The notes beneath the pieces were generated by a model. The model worked only from the letters and a program-made list of their open reading frames with translations. It was not told where the DNA came from and did not search any database. DNA of 6,037 bases from Candidatus Latescibacterota bacterium (GTDB lineage Bacteria; Latescibacterota; Latescibacteria; Latescibacterales; Latescibacteraceae): assembly GCA_018656855.1 (NCBI GenBank), contig JABHYP010000574.1:1-6037 (forward strand), read 5' to 3'. A program made the translations under genes and the position numbers. This document shows positions 1 through 5,425 of this stretch, piece after piece (position 1 is the first letter of the stretch; each line of letters starts with the position of its first letter).

Positions 1-40
1 AGACCGTTTCACTGCTATGATCCTTGTCAAGTCGTTCCAT
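1..40 (-). CDS. Possible start of a divergent gene running off the left edge (partial)
   Basis: On the minus strand an ATG lies at 40-38, preceded by GGAGG at 50-46 with a 5-base spacer, which is a near-ideal Shine-Dalgarno arrangement. The 13 visible codons read MERLDKDHSSETV and stay open to the edge. This is too short for any family assignment. If it is real, the overlapping plus-strand codons 17-40 are not coding, and the large plus-strand gene must start later (for example ATG 98) or be 5'-truncated. A chance Shine-Dalgarno/ATG pair cannot be excluded. Confidence 0.28.
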   Translation of the reverse strand, partial: MERLDKDHSSETV

Positions 41-2740
41 CTGAGCCTCCAGGAGTTAAAGGTTTGTGGGTGTTCGTATAAAATACCTTTCACTCCAATG
101 AGGTTCTACTTCTTTTGTATCATAGTTACTGAAGGGGTACATCATTGGTATCCTGATTGTTCAAGTGATGGACAATGGATACTATATACTAAGTTTACTA
201 ATAACTATTCAAATGACTTTCATAATATTTTTGCTTACAATACTGTTAATAGCGAAACAGCTCCTATCTTTCCTGATCTACAAACTGAATATCACTATTG
301 TGCCAGCTTTTCACCAGACGGAAGCAAATTTTGCTATCTTTTAAAAATTGCTGATGGATATGAGCTGTTTGTTGCTGATTTCGCATATTTTGGGCCACAT
401 TTAACTCTCACATCTCCTGAAGGCGGTGATGTGTTTTTTGAAGGATCTAATTATCAAATATCATGGACTTCATTAGAAGTAGAAAATATTAATATTGAAT
501 TTTCTGATAACGGTGGAACAAGTTGGAGTACTATTGCAGAAAATGTTCCTTCTTCAAATAATACATATAATTGGACAGCACCATCCTTAACTTCATCGGA
601 TTGCTACATTAAAATAAAAGATGCATCAGATTCTAGTATTAGTGACAAGAATGATGAGCCATTTTCAATTATACCAACTGCTGTTTTCAGCCCAACTCTA
701 TTGAAACTTTCGGTAGATCCTCAAATTCAGTACGATTTTGACGGTACTGATCTTCAGATTCCGGTAAACGTTTCGGGAACCGATGCAACACTTTATTTTT
801 TAGTCTATACCAAGGGAATAGCTTCCACAGTACCTGATATGAGGAACGGTTATCTCGGCTGGCATCATGTGTGCAAGATAGATACCTGTGTATATCTATC
901 GCCTCAATATCAGTTTTCTCCAGGTTCAAACACGGTTACATGGACAGGCCTGGACGATGATGACAACGCTGTTCCGGAAGGTGAATATACTTACTATATG
1001 TGGGCATACGACTCTGTTAATCCAAAGCAGAAAATGAGTCATTTTCAATCGCGATTCGGGATGAGGCGAACATGGTTCCAGACTGTTGATGAACAGGGCA
1101 TTCCTTTGAATAATCCCTGGTATTGTCAGTTGGTTAATCCAACAAGTAGATGGGAAATCGGATCTAATCCACTTGATGAAACAGCACAGGTGGTCACCAG
1201 ACTTCATGAAATCTTACCTGAAGGCTTCCGTGTACCCCATACTGGGATCGGTGTTAATCACCCTACTGATTTAGATTATTTCTATATCCGTCTGGGTAAT
1301 CCTCAAACAGAAGTTGGTGCAATCCTCAAGTATAAATTTGTTCCAAACGGTGATGCTGCTCTTGATCTCAGTTTCGGTGATAACGGATATGGTATGGTAA
1401 TTTCTGCACCTCACAGGTATGAGCCTGGTGTTGTCACTGACGGAACCTATCTCTACAGCGGCGATCAGAACCAGAAAGTGTCAATGGAACCTGATGCAGA
1501 AATGTATATTGTCAATTACGATGGGAGTATTAACCAGGAAATCGATCTCAGACCTTGGTGGACACGACCCGATGAAGTTGCACTTGGTAAGCTCATGAAT
1601 AGTGGACCTGACGTTATGAGGGAAAGAAATGGCAAAATAGCTCTTAATTGCTACTGCTCTTGTATCAAACAGATGGTCGATCCCGCGCGTTACCTTGAAT
1701 CCGGGGAGTATGAAGACCTGTTCCTGTGGTCAAATCTTAACGGTGACTACGTGCTCGATCAGAACTTCGAAGAGACTTCTATAACCCCCTGGGCATGTAA
1801 CTATGGAGCTTCCGGTGTGGGTACTCCCGGTGGCGGTGTTTCCAATTTTCAATATACTATTGATATCGATGACAACTTCTTTACATTTTGCTCTTCATAT
1901 GACTACTCACCATTATCCTTCGGCCTGCTTGGTCCCGACGGCACTGGTATCGGTATGTTATCGTTCCAGGGTGATACCGGCGGATGGAAGATGGGGAGTA
2001 TCTTCCTTGATAGCGATTCCCCATACGATGGTATCTACTGTGACAATGATCAGGCAGGTGGACCTCATTGGGAGTGGCAACCTAACGAGTATACCTCAGG
2101 TATTTACTGGGTTGGTCATGATTCAATTAATGGTATAATTGCAAATTTCAGTATTGAAGCCAAAATTGAAAAAATAATTGAAAAGATTACTTCATACCAG
2201 ACTCTTAATAAAGGATTGAAAAATTCATTAACGAGTAAATTGGAAAAAGTTCTATCAAAACTAGATAAAGGCAACTATACTGCAGCAGTTAATCAAATGG
2301 GAGCATTTATTAATCAGGTTGAAGCAAAAAGAGACAAAAAGAAAGGATTAACTGAAGAACAAGCGGATGAGCTGATTGCATTAGCACAAAACATTATTAA
2401 CTCTATGGGTTCAACTGCTAAAAGGGCATTATCTCAAGAGGAAAACGCTTTGCCTCTGACCTTTAAACTCTCGCAAAACTCTCCGAATCCATTTAATCCT
2501 TTAACTACTATTGAATACTCGATACCGACTGGCACCTCTATGCGAGCAAGATTGGATGTGTATGATTTACGCGGTGCTCTTATTAAGACTCTCGTTGATG
2601 AGATTCGCAGCCCGGGTGTTCACTCAGTTGTATGGGATGGGACTGATGATAGTGGTAACAATGTATCAAGCGGAGTTTACATTTATAGAATCAAAGTTGG
2701 ATCCAATTTTGATACAAAGAAAATGACCTTAATAAGGTAA
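17..2740 (+). CDS. Large secreted modular protein: TolB-like propeller blades, Ig-like domain, unassigned body, FIMAH-like module, C-terminal FlgD/T9SS-type sorting domain
   Basis: No single enzymatic function is recognised; this is probably an exported or cell-surface protein. Domains by residue, counted from the ATG at 17: two PD40/TolB-like blade motifs (about 41-58 with SSDG at 49-52; 92-120 with SPDG at 99-102); an Ig-like domain of the Ser-Thr-rich Kre9/Knh1 type (about 129-220, opening LTLTSPEGGD, with SWTS and DNGGTSW); a body of about 480 residues without a confident family, containing a FlgD-like Ig segment (about 299-335, VTWTGLDDDDNAVPEGEY) and a CYCSC cluster at 545-549; a charged helical FIMAH-like module (about 715-797, with GAFINQVEA); and the C-terminal sorting domain (about 816-907, with NSPNPFNP, YDLRG, SGVYIYRI and final KKMTLIR). 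The start is uncertain. The frame is open to base 2, neither the ATG at 17 nor that at 98 has a clear Shine-Dalgarno, and no signal peptide is visible. The gene may be cut by the edge or 5'-truncated. Base composition is strongly mosaic. A strong terminator follows. Confidence 0.85.
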   Translation: MILVKSFHLSLQELKVCGCSYKIPFTPMRFYFFCIIVTEGVHHWYPDCSSDGQWILYTKFTNNYSNDFHNIFAYNTVNSETAPIFPDLQTEYHYCASFSPDGSKFCYLLKIADGYELFVADFAYFGPHLTLTSPEGGDVFFEGSNYQISWTSLEVENINIEFSDNGGTSWSTIAENVPSSNNTYNWTAPSLTSSDCYIKIKDASDSSISDKNDEPFSIIPTAVFSPTLLKLSVDPQIQYDFDGTDLQIPVNVSGTDATLYFLVYTKGIASTVPDMRNGYLGWHHVCKIDTCVYLSPQYQFSPGSNTVTWTGLDDDDNAVPEGEYTYYMWAYDSVNPKQKMSHFQSRFGMRRTWFQTVDEQGIPLNNPWYCQLVNPTSRWEIGSNPLDETAQVVTRLHEILPEGFRVPHTGIGVNHPTDLDYFYIRLGNPQTEVGAILKYKFVPNGDAALDLSFGDNGYGMVISAPHRYEPGVVTDGTYLYSGDQNQKVSMEPDAEMYIVNYDGSINQEIDLRPWWTRPDEVALGKLMNSGPDVMRERNGKIALNCYCSCIKQMVDPARYLESGEYEDLFLWSNLNGDYVLDQNFEETSITPWACNYGASGVGTPGGGVSNFQYTIDIDDNFFTFCSSYDYSPLSFGLLGPDGTGIGMLSFQGDTGGWKMGSIFLDSDSPYDGIYCDNDQAGGPHWEWQPNEYTSGIYWVGHDSINGIIANFSIEAKIEKIIEKITSYQTLNKGLKNSLTSKLEKVLSKLDKGNYTAAVNQMGAFINQVEAKRDKKKGLTEEQADELIALAQNIINSMGSTAKRALSQEENALPLTFKLSQNSPNPFNPLTTIEYSIPTGTSMRARLDVYDLRGALIKTLVDEIRSPGVHSVVWDGTDDSGNNVSSGVYIYRIKVGSNFDTKKMTLIR
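2134..2412 (+). other. AT-rich segment encoding the FIMAH-like helical module
   Basis: This sub-region of the large gene encodes about 83 residues (715-797) that are rich in Lys and Glu and predicted helical, with the motif AAVNQMGAFINQVEA followed by KKGLTEEQADELIALAQ. The pattern resembles the FIMAH domain, a helical module found near the C-terminus of many bacterial surface hydrolases and usually thought of as an accessory module. It lies between the body and the sorting domain. Its DNA is far more AT-rich than the preceding body: by hand count 14 G+C in bases 2161-2220 against 36 in bases 1921-1980. The family name rests on motif memory, not on a search. Confidence 0.6.
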
Positions 2741-2764
2741 TCTGATCCCCACATTAATTACAAC

Positions 2765-2797
2765 AAACGGCAAGGTAATATCCTTGCCGTTTTTTTT
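2765..2797 (+). terminator. Strong intrinsic terminator after the large modular gene
   Basis: A perfect 11-bp stem pairs 2765-2775 (AAACGGCAAGG) with 2782-2792 (CCTTGCCGTTT) around the 6-base loop TAATAT. It is followed by a run of eight T ending at 2797. The stem core is GC-rich and begins 24 bases after the TAA stop. Because the hairpin is flanked by A on the left and T on the right, it could work in both directions, but the longer T run favours the plus strand. Confidence 0.93.
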
Positions 2798-2824
2798 CGA
2801 TTAATCCATACTTGAAACCACAAA

Positions 2825-2998
2825 ATGATGACATTACAAACTAATGACCTTGCCCCCCAACGTTGGACCAGTTATTATGTTAGGATTGGGCGAGAAATCT
2901 CGACAAAGAAAAAGGTCACACGCCTAAATCCGATATATGAGGACAGGACTGAGGATGTACCATTGGAGTGGAGTGAAGTATTGAGAAAAGGGCAGTAG
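2825..2998 (+). CDS. Small ORF of 57 codons, unknown function, possibly a gene remnant
   Basis: A short frame opens with tandem ATG codons (2825 and 2828) and ends at TAG 2996-2998. The peptide is basic and charged, includes RWTSYYVRIGREISTKKK and, near its end, EDVPLEWSEVLRKGQ, and looks more like a folded soluble protein than random translation. There is no signal peptide or membrane segment. No clear Shine-Dalgarno precedes it, and an in-frame TGA lies at 2813-2815, only three codons upstream. I do not recognise the family. It could be a small hypothetical protein, the C-terminal remnant of a decayed gene, or chance. It sits just after the terminator of the large gene, so it would need its own promoter, and none is obvious. 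Confidence 0.3.
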   Translation: MMTLQTNDLAPQRWTSYYVRIGREISTKKKVTRLNPIYEDRTEDVPLEWSEVLRKGQ

Positions 2999-3199
2999 CT
3001 ATACTCATTTCGTTTAGCGAAAACACCCTTCTAAGCACAAAATAAACCCTCAAAATCGATTGTCTCATCAAATACTGTCCGCACGATTAAACGAGGTTTA
3101 AGAGGCAAAAAAACACATTGGGAACAGCAAGGCTTGAAAAAACAGTTGCAATTCCTGAAAACTACGCCTTAATTTTTAACTGAAGTTGTCCAAAATATT
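2999..3199. other. Intergenic stretch without a supported gene
   Basis: I see no convincing gene here. A weak hairpin pairs TTTCG (3008-3012) with CGAAA (3018-3022) and has no T run. One plus-strand frame from 3035 to 3169 is free of stops but has no ATG; its product is Lys/Gln-rich near the end (WEQQGLKKQLQFLK) and could be a scrap of a decayed gene. No recognisable insertion-sequence ends or direct repeats were noticed. Confidence 0.5.
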
Positions 3200-3229
3200 T
3201 TGACGACGTACACTATTTTATTGTACAAA
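3200..3229 (+). promoter_or_regulatory. Possible sigma70-like promoter with an embedded inverted repeat, upstream of the GH127 gene
   Basis: TTGACG at 3200-3205 is a good -35 match. TACAAA at 3224-3229 is a fair -10 match (four of six positions) after an 18-base spacer. Between them lies an inverted repeat, GTACA at 3208-3212 and TGTAC at 3222-3226, separated by 9 bases, which could be an operator overlapping the -10. It stands about 120 bases ahead of the glycosidase start. If the host is from the Bacteroidota, its promoters follow a different consensus, so this call is tentative. Confidence 0.27.
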
Positions 3230-3354
3230 TGATATTTGTTTTGGTTATGATAACGCCATCAATTGCTATTTGTAATGAACTGCCTGCGTCGTTCAAACAC
3301 ATTTCAACATTTATCCTTGATAATTCACTATTACATTATGGAGTAGACTCATGA
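3229..3354 (+). CDS. Possible 41-codon leader-like ORF overlapping the GH127 start (ATGA)
   Basis: ATG at 3229 opens a 41-codon frame ending at TGA 3352-3354, so its stop overlaps the start of the next gene as ATGA. The N-terminus, MIFVLVMITPSIAIC, is hydrophobic like a short signal or membrane segment; the rest has no known motif. The classic 4-base overlap would allow translational coupling. Against it: no Shine-Dalgarno precedes ATG 3229, the downstream gene has its own good Shine-Dalgarno, and an ORF this short is common by chance. The frame is open further upstream to about 3184, without an ATG. It may be a leader peptide, a decayed gene end, or noise. Confidence 0.2.
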   Translation: MIFVLVMITPSIAICNELPASFKHISTFILDNSLLHYGVDS

Positions 3355-5264
3355 ATGCTTTGTTTGCATTATTACTTGTCTGGATAAGTTTTCCTCATAT
3401 CGTTTTATCACAGTCATCTTCAATACCAGAAAAAAAAATAGTTGAATACAAAACCGTTCCCTTTTTTGAGAAGGTTAATGGGCTTTCCTGTGAGTACCGT
3501 GGACATATCGCCGATCGTCTTGAATCAATTACAAACGGCTGGCTCATACCTGCGCCTCTTGCCAATCCGGCGATGATAAATATGTTTCGCACAAGAGATC
3601 GAGAGCGTGATCCTGTGAAACTCCCCTGGAACGAAGCTGTAAGCGGAGATGTTCTACCGTGGAGCGGGGAATTTGTCGGCAAACATCTTCTGAGCGCTCA
3701 ACTGGTTCAACGGATGACCCGGAACCCGGAATTAATGGCGAGCATCGATAAACTTGTTCGCGATCTCCTTGAAACACAGGGTGAAGATGGTTACATGGGG
3801 CCTTTTCCTAAATCCCTGCGATTTGATAATTCATCAAACTGGGATTTCTGGGGACATTATCATATTATCCAGGCTCTTATAATGTATTTTGATGATACAG
3901 GCTGGAAGCCCGCTCTTGAAGCCGCCTGCAGGGCTGCCGATCTTATATGTGACATACTGCTACCACAGGAAATTATACTGAACGAAATGAATTTTGCCAT
4001 TATTCACTGTATGACCAACCTCTATCTACATACCGGGGAATCCCATTATCTGAAAACAGCCCATTGGGTAATAGACCAGTGGGATCGTCCGAATTCGTTA
4101 CAATACATAAACCTTGCTCTTGAGGAGAAACCGGTAGTGGAATTCCCTGCCCACCGCTGGGAAAGCGCTCACGACTGGCAGGGTATTGCAGAGATGTACC
4201 TCATTACAGGGGATAAAAAATATCTGAAGGCGTTTACGCATATATGGTGGGACTCCCTTCAAGGTGACCGTCATAACACAGGAGGATGGACTTCCGGCGA
4301 AGGTATCCAGAACAATCCCTATCACCAGGGACCGATTGAAACCTGCTGTACAGTAGCATGGATAGCACTGTCGATTGACATGCTCCGTCTTACAGGCAAC
4401 TCTCTGATAGCTGATGAACTGGAGATGTCTACCTGGAACGCTAACATTGGCTGCATGCATCCTTCGGGGTACTGGTGTACATATAATACTCCGATGGATG
4501 GTGTAAAGCGGGATTTCATCCAGGACCATCCATGGCAACAAAGAGCCGGCAGTCCCAAGCTCAATTGCTGTTCTGTGAATGCACCAAGAGGTATCGGAAT
4601 GATCCAAGACTGGGCAGTGATGAAAGAAGGCGACGATATCGTTTTAAACTGGTACGGACCGAGCACATTTACCATGCCATTGAACTCGAATAATACCCTC
4701 ATAATAGATCAAAAGACTAATTATCCAAATTGTGGGGATATCCTTATCACTATAGGATTGGAACATCCCTCGCCAACCAAAATAAAGTTCAGAATTCCAT
4801 CATGGTCGCTATCATCCAGGGTTAAACTTAATGGTAAAGCGGTGAAAAATGTAACAACGGGTAAGTACCTTGAGATAAATCGTGTCTGGCAAAACGGCGA
4901 TTTTGTTGAACTTAAACTTGATATGACTCCGCATTACTGGGTGGGAGAACGCGAGTGCAAGGATAAAACATCAATTTACACCGGTCCCATTCTTCTGGCA
5001 TGGGACCAGCAATTCAACGAAGGAGAACGTGCTGATATTCAAGCTCTGGATGCAGGAAATCTCAATCTTATACCCCTCATTGTAACAGATTTTCCCCGCC
5101 CCATAGTTTTATACAGTATTAAGGCAATAGATGGGAGCGATGTTATTCTCTGTGACTTTGCCACCGCAGGTATGACCGGGACTCTATATCGTACCTGGCT
5201 TCCTGTCAAGGGAATTGATCCACCGGAGGATAGTGAGGGAAAGCCGGTGTGGGCAGAGAGGTAA
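3351..5264 (+). CDS. Exported glycoside hydrolase family 127 (DUF1680), beta-L-arabinofuranosidase-like
   Basis: GH127 enzymes remove beta-L-arabinofuranose or related sugars from glycans with a retaining mechanism that uses a zinc-bound cysteine nucleophile. The 637-residue length is normal for the family. Residues 1-20 form a Sec-type signal (hydrophobic LFALLLVWISF, likely cut near VLS/Q) with an unusual n-region lacking Lys or Arg. The next 400 or so residues fit the (alpha/alpha)6 barrel (GYMGPFP, WDFWGHYHIIQAL, HDWQGIAEMY), followed by beta-sandwich domains (FRIPSW near 480, then YTGPILLAWD). Compared with the well-studied HypBA1, E330 and C332 (PIETCC) match the zinc ligands Glu338 and Cys340, and C406-C407 (NCCSVN) match nucleophile Cys417 and ligand Cys418. 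E317 (SGEG) is the likely acid/base. GGAG at 3340-3343, 7 bases upstream, supports this start, and an in-frame TAA at 3321 excludes earlier ones. Substrate specificity is not determined; pectin- or arabinan-type side chains are an inference. Confidence 0.92.
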   Translation: MNALFALLLVWISFPHIVLSQSSSIPEKKIVEYKTVPFFEKVNGLSCEYRGHIADRLESITNGWLIPAPLANPAMINMFRTRDRERDPVKLPWNEAVSGDVLPWSGEFVGKHLLSAQLVQRMTRNPELMASIDKLVRDLLETQGEDGYMGPFPKSLRFDNSSNWDFWGHYHIIQALIMYFDDTGWKPALEAACRAADLICDILLPQEIILNEMNFAIIHCMTNLYLHTGESHYLKTAHWVIDQWDRPNSLQYINLALEEKPVVEFPAHRWESAHDWQGIAEMYLITGDKKYLKAFTHIWWDSLQGDRHNTGGWTSGEGIQNNPYHQGPIETCCTVAWIALSIDMLRLTGNSLIADELEMSTWNANIGCMHPSGYWCTYNTPMDGVKRDFIQDHPWQQRAGSPKLNCCSVNAPRGIGMIQDWAVMKEGDDIVLNWYGPSTFTMPLNSNNTLIIDQKTNYPNCGDILITIGLEHPSPTKIKFRIPSWSLSSRVKLNGKAVKNVTTGKYLEINRVWQNGDFVELKLDMTPHYWVGERECKDKTSIYTGPILLAWDQQFNEGERADIQALDAGNLNLIPLIVTDFPRPIVLYSIKAIDGSDVILCDFATAGMTGTLYRTWLPVKGIDPPEDSEGKPVWAER

Positions 5265-5404
5265 GAATATTTTACCGTCATAGTATATGCAATTGTATAT
5301 ATATTAACAAATAATCTCTCATTTATATTTCTCCACGCACTCAAATTATTTGGAAGTGTCACGATTGTATTTAATTGAATGATAGAGCATTACATTTTCA
5401 AACC
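5265..5404. promoter_or_regulatory. AT-rich spacer with an imperfect palindrome, no terminator seen
   Basis: The spacer between the GH127 and DUF362 genes contains TATATGCAATTGTATATA at 5284-5301, an 18-base palindrome broken only by one G/T pair, centred on CAATTG. It could be a regulator site or simply AT-rich symmetry. A 5-bp inverted repeat, GGTAA/TTACC at 5260-5276, spans the GH127 stop but has no T run, so it is not a credible terminator. Transcription may therefore continue into the next gene. Confidence 0.3.
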
Positions 5405-5419
5405 GTCTCAGAAGGAGAC
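5405..5419 (+). promoter_or_regulatory. Shine-Dalgarno of the DUF362 gene within a small hairpin
   Basis: AAGGAG at 5412-5417 lies 8 bases before ATG 5426, a strong ribosome binding site. The same bases fall within a possible hairpin: GTCTC (5405-5409) can pair with GAGAC (5415-5419) around the loop AGAAG, so half of the Shine-Dalgarno sits in the stem. A 5-bp stem is weak, and regulation by it is speculative; the ribosome-binding role itself is well supported. Confidence 0.6.
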
Positions 5420-5425
5420 AGTAAC

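Noticed and set aside
1..78. Plus-strand frame 1 at the left edge (ending CQVVPSEPPGVKGLWVFV before a TAA at 79)
   Set aside because: It looks somewhat protein-like but has no start or neighbour in the window and is too short to support; it could be the end of an upstream gene, yet the minus-strand start signal in the same place is at least as good.
687..1207. Two minus-strand ORFs (687-929 and 926-1207) inside the large modular gene
   Set aside because: They are antisense shadows: the plus-strand frame here encodes the continuous body, including the FlgD-like Ig segment, and neither minus ORF has a recognisable domain or a Shine-Dalgarno-supported start.
3035..3172. Stop-free plus-strand frame with a Lys/Gln-rich end in the intergenic region
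   Set aside because: It has no ATG, no ribosome binding site and no recognisable motif; 45 codons free of stops can occur by chance.
2741..3350. Insertion-sequence remnant, CRISPR or RNA gene in the long intergenic region
   Set aside because: No terminal inverted repeats, target duplications, regularly spaced repeats or tRNA-like folds could be seen by eye.
3395..4702. Several long minus-strand ORFs (up to 169 codons) opposite the GH127 gene
   Set aside because: They mirror the codon structure of a clearly recognised enzyme with conserved catalytic residues on the plus strand; they show no domains of their own.
5260..5276. Inverted repeat GGTAA/TTACC over the GH127 stop codon as a terminator
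   Set aside because: The stem is only five pairs, AT-rich, and not followed by a T run.
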